Of a DNA stretch of 64,000 nucleotides, positions 54,669 to 63,379 are shown in pieces; the stretch's first letter is position 1, and every line of letters starts with the position of its first letter. The DNA comes from CG2-30-36-16 sp964372115. GTDB lineage: Bacteria > Bacteroidota > Ignavibacteria > Ignavibacteriales > Ignavibacteriaceae. A program made the position numbers and the translations under genes. Below the pieces are notes generated by a model that worked only from the letters and a program-made list of their open reading frames with translations, did not search any database and was not told the DNA's origin. The stretch is taken from contig CAYJPN010000011.1 of the NCBI GenBank assembly GCA_964372115.1, positions 1 through 64,000 of the forward strand, written 5' to 3'.

Positions 54669-56486
54669 ATGTATATTTTAGGAATATCCGCATTTTATCA
54701 CGACAGCGCTGCGGCGATTATTAAGGATGGCAAAATTCTTGCCGCGGCTCAGGAAGAACGTTTTACGCGTAAGAAACATGATCATAAATTCCCGGCACAA
54801 GCAATAAAATATTGTTTAAGTGAAGCGGGTATTACTGGCACACAACTCGATTTTGTAGCCTTCTATGATAAACCATTTTTGAAGTTTGAACGAATTCTTG
54901 AAACATATTTAGCCTATGCCCCGCTCGGAATAAAATCTTTTATCAAAGCCATACCGCTATGGATAAAAGAAAAACTTTGGATGAAAGAGTTTATTAAAAG
55001 TGAATTGGGATTTGAAGGCACTATACTTTTTCCCGAACATCATGAATCTCATGCCGCTTCAGCGTTTTTTCCTTCTCCATTTGAAGAAGCCGCAATATTA
55101 ACAATGGACGGAGTTGGTGAATGGACAACAACAAGTTTTGGTATAGGTCGCGGTAACAAAATAGAGATTCTTGCCGATATAAAATTTCCTCATTCATTAG
55201 GACTTTTATACAGTGCCTTAACTTATTATACAGGGTTTAAAGTTAACTCCGGTGAATACAAAGTAATGGGTCTGGCGCCGTACGGCGAACCAAAATATAA
55301 AGACATTATTTATAAAAATATTATCGATGTTAGAGATGATGGCTCGTTTCGTATGAATATGGACTACTTTAACTACTGTGCCGGATTAACTATGACGAAT
55401 GATAAGTTTCACAAGCTATTCGGCGGACAGCCACGCAAACCCGAATCGAAACTTACGCAGAAGGAAATGGATGTTGCGCGTTCGCTACAGGATGTAACTG
55501 AAGAAATTGTTTTGAAAATGGGAAATCATGTTTATAAAGAAACCGGGTCAAAAAATATTACTCTCGCGGGCGGCGTGGCTTTAAATTGTGTTGCAAACGG
55601 AAGACTGCTTAGAGAAGGTCCATTTGAAAACATCTGGATTCAGCCGGCATCCGGTGACGCCGGGGGCGCACTTGGAGCAGCGTTATCGGTTTGGTATTCA
55701 TACCTCGGCAACGAAAGAGTAGCTGATAACAAATCTGATACGCAAAGCGGTTCGTATCTCGGTCCTGTTTTTAATAACGAAAAGATAAAACAATTCTTAA
55801 ACAAGAATAAATTGCTGTATGAATATTTTACTGAAGATGATTTAATAAAAAGAGTATCCAAAGAAATATCTAATGACAAAGTAATAGGTTGGTTTAACGG
55901 GCGGATGGAATTCGGACCGCGCGCTCTTGGTTCACGCTCTATTATCGGCGATGCTAGGTCATCCAAAATGCAAAGTATAATGAATTTGAAAATAAAATTT
56001 AGAGAAAGTTTCAGACCTTTTGCGCCGAGCGTTCTTGCCGAAAAAGTTAACGACTATTTCGAGATGAGCTGCGAAAGTCCTTATATGCTGCTCGTTGCCG
56101 ATGTAAAAAATGAACGTCAATTAAAAATGGATGACGATCAAAACAAACTGTGGGGAATTGAGAAACTTAATGTTGTACGATCCGATATTCCGGCAATAAC
56201 ACATGTTGATTATTCGGCGCGGGTACAAACTGTGCATCAAGAAACGAACCCGTTGTATCACAAACTAATTTCGCAGTTCGAAAAGGATACAGGGTGTGGG
56301 GTAATAATTAATACATCCTTTAATGTACGCGGCGAACCCATTGTGTGTACACCCGAAGATGCGTATAGATGTTTTATGAGGACGGAGATGGATTATCTTG
56401 TTCTAGGGAATTGTCTTTTAAGTAAAGAAAAACAAAAACCACTCGAAAATGATAATGATTGGAAAAAAGAATTTGAGCTTGATTAA
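54669..56486 (+). CDS. NodU/CmcH-family carbamoyltransferase
   Basis: A 605-aa enzyme transferring carbamoyl groups from carbamoyl phosphate, usually to sugar hydroxyls. The N-terminal ASKHA-type domain begins MYILGISAFYHDSAAAIIKD and EERFTRKKHDHKFP, with the metal/ATP histidines in FPEHHESHAASAFF (about 120-133) and MDGVGEWTT. GGVALNCVANGRLL and PASGDAGGALGAALSVWY follow. The C-terminal YrdC-like domain includes EFGPRALGSRSII and FNVRGEPIVCTPEDAY. It leads a tight operon with SxtJ-like, DUF5989, Lys-rich and GT2 genes (2-bp gap to the next), so the target is probably a membrane-associated glycan or lipid-linked sugar. Confidence 0.94.
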   Translation: MYILGISAFYHDSAAAIIKDGKILAAAQEERFTRKKHDHKFPAQAIKYCLSEAGITGTQLDFVAFYDKPFLKFERILETYLAYAPLGIKSFIKAIPLWIKEKLWMKEFIKSELGFEGTILFPEHHESHAASAFFPSPFEEAAILTMDGVGEWTTTSFGIGRGNKIEILADIKFPHSLGLLYSALTYYTGFKVNSGEYKVMGLAPYGEPKYKDIIYKNIIDVRDDGSFRMNMDYFNYCAGLTMTNDKFHKLFGGQPRKPESKLTQKEMDVARSLQDVTEEIVLKMGNHVYKETGSKNITLAGGVALNCVANGRLLREGPFENIWIQPASGDAGGALGAALSVWYSYLGNERVADNKSDTQSGSYLGPVFNNEKIKQFLNKNKLLYEYFTEDDLIKRVSKEISNDKVIGWFNGRMEFGPRALGSRSIIGDARSSKMQSIMNLKIKFRESFRPFAPSVLAEKVNDYFEMSCESPYMLLVADVKNERQLKMDDDQNKLWGIEKLNVVRSDIPAITHVDYSARVQTVHQETNPLYHKLISQFEKDTGCGVIINTSFNVRGEPIVCTPEDAYRCFMRTEMDYLVLGNCLLSKEKQKPLENDNDWKKEFELD

Positions 56487-56488
56487 TT

Positions 56489-56902
56489 ATGATTAAAGAA
56501 GAATTAAATCAAATAAAAGAATCCCCTGAAGATTTAAGGAAGTTTGGACTAACTATTGGAGGTGTCCTCGTTTTTGTTGCCGTTGTTCTTTACCTTTACG
56601 GTAAGCCAAGCTATTTTTATTTTCTTGCACCCGGGTTGTTCATTGCTGCTCTTGGTTTAGCAATACCGGAAATGCTTAAGCCGCTCAATAAGGTTTGGAT
56701 GACTTTGGCAATCCTGCTTGGCTGGGTGATGACAAGAGTAATACTAACTATTTTATTTTATTTAGTTCTTACACCCACAGGAATAATTGCACGGTTATTC
56801 GGTAAAGAATTTCTAAAACTTAAAAAAACTGAGTCGAAAACTTACTGGGAACAACGGGAACAAAAACCTTCAACAAAAATTGATTACGAAAGACAATTTT
56901 AA
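56489..56902 (+). CDS. SxtJ-like membrane protein
   Basis: A 137-aa protein with three hydrophobic segments (FGLTIGGVLVFVAVVLYLYG, FYFLAPGLFIAALGLAIPEM, VWMTLAILLGWVMTRVILTI) and a basic, polar tail (FLKLKKTESKTYWEQREQKP). This layout, with the PLNKVWM and TPTGIIARLFG motifs, matches the SxtJ family first named from the saxitoxin cluster, whose biochemical role is not established. It begins 2 bp after the carbamoyltransferase stop. Co-occurrence with carbamoyltransferases and DUF5989 proteins is a known genome pattern; it probably forms a membrane complex with them. Confidence 0.88.
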   Translation: MIKEELNQIKESPEDLRKFGLTIGGVLVFVAVVLYLYGKPSYFYFLAPGLFIAALGLAIPEMLKPLNKVWMTLAILLGWVMTRVILTILFYLVLTPTGIIARLFGKEFLKLKKTESKTYWEQREQKPSTKIDYERQF

Positions 56903-56913
56903 TTGAGAATATT

Positions 56914-57072
56914 ATGAGCAAATTATCAATAATTTCAGAGTTATGGCAGTTCTTAAAAGTCCGCAAAAAATGGTGGCTCGCGCCTATTCTCATTTTTCTT
57001 TTGCTGCTCGGCGGTTTAATAATTTTAACCCAGGGCTCTGCATTGGCTCCGTTTATATACGCAATATTTTAG
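56914..57072 (+). CDS. DUF5989-family small membrane protein
   Basis: A 52-aa protein: a basic N-terminus with LWQFLKVRKKWWLAP, then one hydrophobic segment (ILIFLLLLGGLIILTQGSAL) and the ending APFIYAIF. This is the complete DUF5989 pattern as I know it. It lies 11 bp after the SxtJ-like gene in the same operon. Its function is unknown; a small partner of the SxtJ/carbamoyltransferase membrane complex is the simplest reading. Confidence 0.85.
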   Translation: MSKLSIISELWQFLKVRKKWWLAPILIFLLLLGGLIILTQGSALAPFIYAIF

Positions 57073-57076
57073 AGCG

Positions 57077-57235
57077 ATGGCTGAAAAAAAAGAAAAAATA
57101 GTAGTCGAAAAAAAGAAGAAGCGAATTCCTATCCCACAAAAACCGCCAAAAGTTGAAGATGGCAAAAAATCGTACAAACGAAAGAAGGAAAAAGAAAAGG
57201 CGCGAAAATTAATTGACGGGGATGAAGAAAAATAA
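57077..57235 (+). CDS. Small lysine-rich protein
   Basis: A 52-aa highly charged peptide (MAEKKEKIVVEKKKKRIPIP, then QKPPKVEDGKKSY) with no hydrophobic segment. It lies 4 bp after the DUF5989 gene, and its TAA overlaps the ATG of the following glycosyltransferase (TAATG), so it is very likely translated. I do not recognise a family. Binding to acidic membranes, nucleic acid or the cytoplasmic face of the SxtJ-like protein are possibilities only. Confidence 0.65.
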   Translation: MAEKKEKIVVEKKKKRIPIPQKPPKVEDGKKSYKRKKEKEKARKLIDGDEEK

Positions 57236-58044
57236 TGCCCGATGTTTCGGTAATAATATCCTTTTATAATAAGATTGATTATTTAAAGCTTCTTCTTGCC
57301 GGTTTCGAGAGACAATCGTTCCGCAGTTTTGAAATAATTATCGGCGATGACGGATCGAGAGAAGAAGCAGTTGAAGAGCTTGAAAAATTAACACCGCAAC
57401 TTTCTTTCCCGTTAAAACATCTCTGGCAGGAAGATAAAGGTTTTCGTAAAAATAAAATGCTTAACAAAACAATTACGGCTGCCGGAGCGCCTTATATTAT
57501 TTTTATTGATGGTGACTGCATACCGCATAAAAAATTTGTAAAGGAACATTTTAACGCCGCTGAAAAAGGTGTTTGTTTAACCGGACGCAGAGTTAATCTT
57601 TCAAATAAAATTACATCTTCTTTAACTGAAAAAAATGTAAAGGAAGGTTTTCTTGAAAACCCCTTCAACATTATTCCGGATGGTCTTTTTGGTAATTCAT
57701 TCGATGTGGAAAAAGGTTTTTATTTTAGAAATAACTTTCTTAGAAATTATTTTAACAAAAAAAAACGGGGACTTCTCGGTTGCAATTTTTCTATCTATAA
57801 AGAAGACATCCAAAACATAAACGGTTTTGATGAAAGATACGAAGCGCCCTCAATAGGCGAAGATACCGATATTCAATACAGGCTGGAATTAAATGGCGTA
57901 AAAATAAAATCATTAAACAATATTGCTGTTCAATATCACCTTTATCATAAACTGCAGGAAAGACTGCAAAAAAATCTCGACTTATTTAACGAAGTTAAAA
58001 AATCCGGCGTTGCATTTACGCGCTATGGAATTATTAAACGATAA
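57235..58044 (+). CDS. Glycosyltransferase family 2 protein
   Basis: A 269-aa GT-A enzyme: DVSVIISFYNKIDYLKLLLA, IIGDDGSREE, HLWQEDKGFRKNKMLNKTIT and the metal-binding IFIDGDCIPHKKF (about 95-100). The C-terminal part GCNFSIYKEDIQNINGFDER and GEDTDIQYRL is the galactosyltransferase-like half seen in chondroitin/capsule-type enzymes. Soluble, no signal peptide. It ends the carbamoyltransferase operon, overlapping the Lys-rich gene by one base, which links carbamoyl transfer to building a glycan. Confidence 0.92.
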   Translation: MPDVSVIISFYNKIDYLKLLLAGFERQSFRSFEIIIGDDGSREEAVEELEKLTPQLSFPLKHLWQEDKGFRKNKMLNKTITAAGAPYIIFIDGDCIPHKKFVKEHFNAAEKGVCLTGRRVNLSNKITSSLTEKNVKEGFLENPFNIIPDGLFGNSFDVEKGFYFRNNFLRNYFNKKKRGLLGCNFSIYKEDIQNINGFDERYEAPSIGEDTDIQYRLELNGVKIKSLNNIAVQYHLYHKLQERLQKNLDLFNEVKKSGVAFTRYGIIKR

Positions 58045-58094
58045 ACTTACAACGCATTTTATTTATGCGCTGTTTGTACTAATAAGAAAGTTCT

Positions 58095-59936
58095 ATGAAA
58101 AATATTTTACTCATTCTGCTTACCATAACTTCTTCCGCCTTTTCTCAAGTTAGGTTCGACGCAAACTTCGATAGCGGAAATATCAACACGGTTAGCACAA
58201 CCGATTCTATCAATTACACGGTAACCACGCGCGAAGATATAGGCGGACGCTGGTTTTATTTTCGCATGGCTGGTGTAAAAAATAAATATATAATTGTTAG
58301 GGTATCAAACAGCGATGTAACACGTGCAATGTACTCTTACGACGATGAAACTTTTACACGTTTCTCCGCCCTGGAAAGTCCTTCAACAAACGTCTTCCAA
58401 AAAACGTATACGGAAGACACTGTTTTTGTTGCCTATTATACTCCGTATAACTACGCTCATTTGCTTCAGCGATTAAACGACTGGAGCGTTAGTCCATTTG
58501 TAAAAATTGATACACTCGGCATAACAGAGCACAACCTCGCTTTGCACGAAATAACCGTTACCGATAAATCTGTACCGGATAGTTTAAAAGAACACATCTG
58601 GATTCATGCGCGCACACATCCCAGTGAAACGCCAAGCTCGTGGCATTTTGATGGACTTGTTGAAAAACTTTTAAGCGATGACGATGTACTTAACTACTAC
58701 AGGCAAAAACTTGTATTCCATTTAATTCCATTTGATAACCCTGAAGGTGTTTATTACGGAAGAAGCAGAACCAACTATAATTACGTAGATCTGGAACAAC
58801 AATGGCAGGGACCCGATTCGAGCATTCAGTTAGAAGCAAGAACTTTACGTACCCGGCTTAAACAAATTAACGATAATAAGCCTGTAAAAGTTTTTTTAAA
58901 TCTGCATTCACAGGCTTCACCGTTTTGTACTTTCTGGATTCACACGGCACAATCAACTTCCAGTTTTTTTTATAGAAGAGAATACCAATTTGCATATTTG
59001 AATACTTCCGGCAATCCGTATTTTACACCTAATGACTTTAGCGAGTCGAGTCTAAAACCATACTTCCCCGAGGGCTGGTTGTGGTTCAACTATAACGACT
59101 CTGTTATGGCGCTGACTTACGAAACTCCGTACGACCAATACTCCACCGGCATCTGGGTAGACAATAATAATCTTGCCGAACTTGGTGAGCGCACTATTTA
59201 CGCAATTGCCGAATATCTTGAGCTATCTCATCCGAAGCATATTATACTTGATAATAAAGATGCAGTTCTTGTCGGCAACTGGATAAGTTATACAAGCACA
59301 AATAAATTTTTTAGTGACGATTATATTTTAATACCAAAAGGCGATGGTTCTAATTATGCGCGGTTTGATACCGAACCTATTCAAACGGGGCAATATGATG
59401 TTTACGCCTGGTGGCCCAGCAGTGGTGGATTTTCGTACAATACACGGTTTATTATCTCTGCAAACGGCAATGAAAAAATAATTGAAAAAACCCAGCAAAC
59501 AAACGGTGCACAGTGGAATTTTTTAACGGATATTAGTTTACCGTCGGATGGTTCTATATCAATAAAAGTTTCTGATCTGGCAGGCGGCACTGTTTGCGCT
59601 GATGCTTTCAGAATAATTTTCAAAGGACCGGCGGTAAGTGTAAAAAATGAAATCTCCGCGCCGGAAGATTTTAAATTATATCAAAATTACCCGAACCCGT
59701 TTAATCCGAGTACCACAATCCGTTTCAATTTGAAAACCAAAACGAATATTAAACTCCGCGTATTCAGCCCGCTTGGTGAACTTGTCAAAGTTTTAGTCGA
59801 CCAGGAATTAGGCGAAGGAACACATGAAATAATTTTTAATGCCGACAGCGCGGGCAGTATAGCAAGCGGTGTTTATTATTACAATTTAACCGCCGGTGAT
59901 CATTCCCAAACCAAAGGAATGGTTTTTATAAAATAA
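58095..59936 (+). CDS. T9SS-exported M14 zinc carboxypeptidase
   Basis: A 613-aa secreted protein. A signal peptide (MKNILLILLTITSSAFSQVR) precedes a beta-rich N-terminal domain like that of cytosolic-carboxypeptidase-type M14 enzymes (GGRWFYFRMAGVKNKYIIVR). Zinc ligands are His and Glu in ARTHPSETPSSWH (about 183-195) and His in FLNLHSQASPF (about 278); the catalytic Glu is in ALTYETPYDQYS (about 345). A beta domain follows, then a T9SS sorting module with YQNYPNPFNPSTTIRF and the ending MVFIK. It should trim C-terminal residues or peptidoglycan-type peptides outside the cell. It starts 50 bp after the GT2 gene but looks unrelated to that operon. Confidence 0.88.
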   Translation: MKNILLILLTITSSAFSQVRFDANFDSGNINTVSTTDSINYTVTTREDIGGRWFYFRMAGVKNKYIIVRVSNSDVTRAMYSYDDETFTRFSALESPSTNVFQKTYTEDTVFVAYYTPYNYAHLLQRLNDWSVSPFVKIDTLGITEHNLALHEITVTDKSVPDSLKEHIWIHARTHPSETPSSWHFDGLVEKLLSDDDVLNYYRQKLVFHLIPFDNPEGVYYGRSRTNYNYVDLEQQWQGPDSSIQLEARTLRTRLKQINDNKPVKVFLNLHSQASPFCTFWIHTAQSTSSFFYRREYQFAYLNTSGNPYFTPNDFSESSLKPYFPEGWLWFNYNDSVMALTYETPYDQYSTGIWVDNNNLAELGERTIYAIAEYLELSHPKHIILDNKDAVLVGNWISYTSTNKFFSDDYILIPKGDGSNYARFDTEPIQTGQYDVYAWWPSSGGFSYNTRFIISANGNEKIIEKTQQTNGAQWNFLTDISLPSDGSISIKVSDLAGGTVCADAFRIIFKGPAVSVKNEISAPEDFKLYQNYPNPFNPSTTIRFNLKTKTNIKLRVFSPLGELVKVLVDQELGEGTHEIIFNADSAGSIASGVYYYNLTAGDHSQTKGMVFIK

Positions 59937-59949
59937 TCAAAATTTCAGT

Positions 59950-60073
59950 AGACGCATCGCATGCGTCTCTGTGGTTTACCCCATATTTCGAAACGCACGT
60001 GCGCATTCAGGTTCAGGTTTTCGAAACGCACGCGCATCCGGGTTCAGGTTTTCGAGACGCACGCGGTGCGTCT
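59950..60073. repeat. REP hairpin cluster beside the RAYT gene
   Basis: AGACGCAT-CGC-ATGCGTCT (59950-59968) preceded by the GTAG tetranucleotide, and AGACGCAC-GCG-GTGCGTCT (60055-60073), with two degenerate half-units between them starting TTTCGAAACGCACG at 59986 and 60019. Unit spacing is about 31-33 bp. They lie immediately downstream of the transposase gene, as expected of a REP/RAYT pair. Confidence 0.85.
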
Positions 60074-60078
60074 GTACG

Positions 60079-60642
60079 TCAGTTATGTTTTTTTAATTCC
60101 CATTTTGATGGGTTGTTCTCTATGTATTTTTGGGTGAAATATAATTCGTTTTCGTCTCGGATTATTCGGTCGTAAAACCGGGGCTGCCACGAAAACGATT
60201 TGTTGCCCGTTTCCCAGATTCGCCTCGTTGCCGCTGATTTGAATCCCTTTATGATATTTCCTAAATCATTCTTCACAATTCTTTCAACTTCGGTAATTGC
60301 TCCCTGGTTCTCTGCTCTGGTTTCATCGGGATGGGCTTGCAGGAGACGCACGCGGTGCGTCTCTACATCGGGTCCTTTTATTGTGATTATTCCATGAAAA
60401 TGATTTGGCATTACTATATGCTTGTCTAAATTAATATTCGTCCTGATTACGGCGGTCTTTAACCATTCTACTTCTACAATCCTGCCTATGTCATTTAATA
60501 TCATTTTGCCGCCTTTTATTTCTCCAAAATAACAAATGTGATCTTTCGCGTTTATTGTAATAAAATACCACCACGGTGTTGAATAATCCCATCCTTTTAA
60601 TCTGGCTGATTCTATTCGATATTTATTTTGAAATTTTGTCAT
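60079..60642 (-). CDS. REP-associated tyrosine transposase (RAYT, Y1 family)
   Basis: A 187-aa Y1-type (IS200-like) transposase. Hallmarks are YRIESARLKGWDYSTPWWYF, HICYFGEIKGGKM, the HUH metal motif HIVMPNHFHGIITI (about 74-87), SFSWQPRFYDRIIRDENEL and YIENNPSKW at the end. The catalytic Tyr is most likely in FYDRII or the following YFTQKYI. RAYTs mobilise or maintain REP hairpins; a REP cluster adjoins the 3' end. Unusually, residues VETHRVRL (about 93-100) are encoded by a REP hairpin with its GTAG within the gene. The frame is intact, so it may be active. Confidence 0.92.
   Translation of the reverse strand: MTKFQNKYRIESARLKGWDYSTPWWYFITINAKDHICYFGEIKGGKMILNDIGRIVEVEWLKTAVIRTNINLDKHIVMPNHFHGIITIKGPDVETHRVRLLQAHPDETRAENQGAITEVERIVKNDLGNIIKGFKSAATRRIWETGNKSFSWQPRFYDRIIRDENELYFTQKYIENNPSKWELKKHN
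60343..60366 (-). repeat. REP hairpin embedded in the RAYT coding sequence
   Basis: On the minus strand a GTAG is followed by a perfect 9-bp stem (GAGACGCAC with GTGCGTCTC around CGC). It is 24 bases, exactly eight codons, translated VETHRVRL, and belongs to the same REP type as the cluster at 59950-60073. Confidence 0.9.
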
Positions 60643-60694
60643 TGTGTTTAACCAATCAAATTTGTCATCCGCCTATGTTGTTGTAATTTAATTA

Positions 60695-60826
60695 TTATTT
60701 CACAAAATATGAACTCTGCTTTTGAAATTTCGCCGAATATTTTTCCCTGAATTGGGTTTCAATAACGGTTGGGTTGTTGTGATGTTTTTCGAAAAATTGG
60801 ACGCACATTATTAATCCTTCATTCAT
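60695..60826 (-). CDS. Possible small protein upstream of the RAYT gene
   Basis: A 43-codon ORF starting with ATG after AGGTTAAG. It reads MNEGLIMCVQFFEKHHNNPT, then VIETQFREKYSAKFQKQSSY. The composition is protein-like and amphipathic, but I know no family, and it could be a gene remnant. The rest of the 60643-60991 interval shows nothing else that I recognise. Confidence 0.3.
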   Translation of the reverse strand: MNEGLIMCVQFFEKHHNNPTVIETQFREKYSAKFQKQSSYFVK

Positions 60827-60991
60827 CTTAACCTGAATTATTGCTTTTGCAAATCAGTTGAGAATTACTAATTTTATACAATTAAATAATAACGTTTTTA
60901 TTTTAGCCATGGAATTTGATTCCAGCGTGAAAAATGAAAACCAAACACCACCAGCAATAACTAACAACTAACTTCAAAGGAAGGTTGAGAT

Positions 60992-63328
60992 ATGATAAAA
61001 AACTTACTTCTCTACTCCATCTTGTTCATTTTTTTTCTGGCATCTGTAATAAGTGCTCAAGCGCCTGGGGCAAATTCGCAAGGCAATTCTGTTACCGATG
61101 ATGGAGTTGTTCTCTTGTTTTCCACTTTTAATAACTATGGCAACAACTTATACATTGATAACGTAAATATTGGAAACCAGTATAACAACGATATTTTTGT
61201 AAGTTCAATAGATAATATTAACGCCGACACAAGTTACTCAATCGGGTCGGCGGCTTATGTTATTACTCCAAAAGCAACTGTTTCAAACGTAGGAAGAGCT
61301 GCTATAACAAGTGCTTTTACAGTAACTATGACCATCACACCCGGAAGTTATACAAGTACCAAATCTGTTCCGTCCGTTGCAAGCGGTGCATCTTATCAAT
61401 TAACATTTGATAACTTAACGATAACTCCCGACGCCTCGTTAAATGTTCACGTCCAATCCAATTTTGGCGCTGATGAGAATCCGGCTAATGATCAGTTGGA
61501 TCAATATTCAGTAATTCTCCCCGGCGTTCAGCGTAATGTACTTTTTGAAGAGTGGACTAGCTCAACATGCGGACCGTGTGCATCTAACAATCCTTCAATT
61601 GATGCATTTATACAACCAAGATTCGATTCAATTGTTGCAATAAAATACCATGTAGGCTGGCCATCGCCTGGCAATGATCCTATGTATCTATACAACACGG
61701 TGCAATCCTACGATAGAAGATTTTACTACGGCGTAAATTCTGTGCCGCATTTAATTATGGATGGTATTGTTATTCCGGATTACCCATACTCAAATGCACC
61801 AAGTCTTCCTACTGCTTTTTATCCCCGTAAACCTATCGGTTCTCCAATTAGTGTTGCAGTTACCGATCAGAGAATCGCTGGTGACTCAATTAAAACAACC
61901 GTTAATGTAACTGTATATGCCCCGTTAATGTACGGCGATTACAAACTGCGTGTAATGGCTGTTGAGAGAAAAATTAGTTATGCCTCCGCCCCCGGATCAA
62001 ACGGCGAAAAAATATTTTATGATGTTTTCAGAAAAGCTATGCCAGGGTCTGATGGCACTGTTTTTAACGTTACCCCCGGCTCATACAGTTATGTTTTCAC
62101 ATATAAAATAGATAAAGTAGCTTGGGTAGATTCAATGATATACACTGCCGCATTCGTTCAGAATGATATAAACAAAGAAGTAATTAACTGCGGTAAAGCA
62201 CGTCATCAGGCAGCAAAAGAATTGTTTGTTATTGGTCAGCCCGTCAACAACACAAAATACCGTTCGGTTGCCGATGATTTAATTGAAGGAAATTCTTCGA
62301 TTTTACACTCTGCATCAAAAGGTGTTATGGGTGGTTTTAATGTCGAATTTTTCGAAGGCGGCGTACCGGCACCGGGTTGGCAGGTAGTAAATCCCGATGG
62401 CGGTCTAACATTTGAAACCGCTGAAGGAGCTAATGGGCCCAGCTTTAGCGGAAATAAATCAGCCTTCGTAGATTTTTACTCATATAGTACCTCGGGACAA
62501 AGAGATTACTTATATTCAAAAGTATTTACAGGACTTGAGAGTACCGATACAGTAAAATTTGATTACGCATATGCGATGTACCCCGGCTATACCGATTCAC
62601 TCGTTGTAAAATTATCTACCGATGGTGGAGCAACATTTCCATACGAAATATTCCGTAAAGGAGGAAGCAGTCTTGCAACTGCACCGGCAACAACATCACC
62701 GTTTGTTCCTTCCTCACCTAACCAATGGCGCACTTTTGTCTATTCGTTAACGACAATACATGTACCCGTTGAGTTAACTGCGTTTGTTGCTTCTGTAATA
62801 AAGAACACTGTTCAATTAAACTGGACAACATCAACCGAAACAAATAACTTTGGTTTTGAAGTTGAGAAATCTTATGATGGTTCCAATTTTGTTAAAATCG
62901 GTTTTGTGAGTGGAAATGGAACATCAACCGAATTAAACGACTATTTGTATACTGATAGACCAGATGTAGATAAGAATACCGAAATATATTACAGACTTCA
63001 CCAGGTTGATTTAGACGGCACGGCTAAATATTCGAATACAATTTCCGTCGCTTTCGAATTACCAAGTAGTTTTGCACTAAGCCAAAATTATCCTAACCCG
63101 TTTAATCCTTCAACTACTATTAGCTACTCGGTTGCCGAAACAGTACCTGTACTATTAAAAATTTACGATGTTACCGGGCAGGAAGTTTCGGTACTTGTAA
63201 ATGAAGTAAAACAGGCAGGAAAATATGGTGTCAGTTTTGATGCTTCAAAACTTACATCGGGAATTTATTTCTACAAATTGAGCGCTGGAAGTTTTTCTTC
63301 CGTAAAAAAAATGAGCGTATTAAAATAA
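60992..63328 (+). CDS. T9SS-exported Omp28-like protein
   Basis: A 778-aa secreted protein. After a signal peptide (about 1-23, ending ISAQAP), a beta domain (to about 180) leads to an Omp28-like thioredoxin-fold domain with the redox-type motif VLFEEWTSSTCGPCASNNPS (CGPC, about 193-196) and HVGWPSPGNDPMYLYN. A beta-sandwich region of about 300 residues follows, then a T9SS sorting domain with SQNYPNPFNPSTTISY and the ending VKKMSVLK. Omp28-type proteins are surface lipoproteins or secreted proteins of uncertain function; a surface thiol oxidoreductase is possible. The ribosome site GAAGGTTGAG precedes the ATG. A strong terminator follows. Confidence 0.88.
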   Translation: MIKNLLLYSILFIFFLASVISAQAPGANSQGNSVTDDGVVLLFSTFNNYGNNLYIDNVNIGNQYNNDIFVSSIDNINADTSYSIGSAAYVITPKATVSNVGRAAITSAFTVTMTITPGSYTSTKSVPSVASGASYQLTFDNLTITPDASLNVHVQSNFGADENPANDQLDQYSVILPGVQRNVLFEEWTSSTCGPCASNNPSIDAFIQPRFDSIVAIKYHVGWPSPGNDPMYLYNTVQSYDRRFYYGVNSVPHLIMDGIVIPDYPYSNAPSLPTAFYPRKPIGSPISVAVTDQRIAGDSIKTTVNVTVYAPLMYGDYKLRVMAVERKISYASAPGSNGEKIFYDVFRKAMPGSDGTVFNVTPGSYSYVFTYKIDKVAWVDSMIYTAAFVQNDINKEVINCGKARHQAAKELFVIGQPVNNTKYRSVADDLIEGNSSILHSASKGVMGGFNVEFFEGGVPAPGWQVVNPDGGLTFETAEGANGPSFSGNKSAFVDFYSYSTSGQRDYLYSKVFTGLESTDTVKFDYAYAMYPGYTDSLVVKLSTDGGATFPYEIFRKGGSSLATAPATTSPFVPSSPNQWRTFVYSLTTIHVPVELTAFVASVIKNTVQLNWTTSTETNNFGFEVEKSYDGSNFVKIGFVSGNGTSTELNDYLYTDRPDVDKNTEIYYRLHQVDLDGTAKYSNTISVAFELPSSFALSQNYPNPFNPSTTISYSVAETVPVLLKIYDVTGQEVSVLVNEVKQAGKYGVSFDASKLTSGIYFYKLSAGSFSSVKKMSVLK

Positions 63329-63338
63329 TTTTCAAAGC

Positions 63339-63368
63339 GGGATCGGCTTAAACCGATCCCATATTTTT
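63339..63368 (+). terminator. Rho-independent terminator after the Omp28-like gene
   Basis: GGGATCGG (63339-63346) pairs perfectly with CCGATCCC (63353-63360), followed by ATATTTTT. It lies 11 bp past the stop codon. Confidence 0.85.
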
Positions 63369-63379
63369 AAAAAGGTTAT

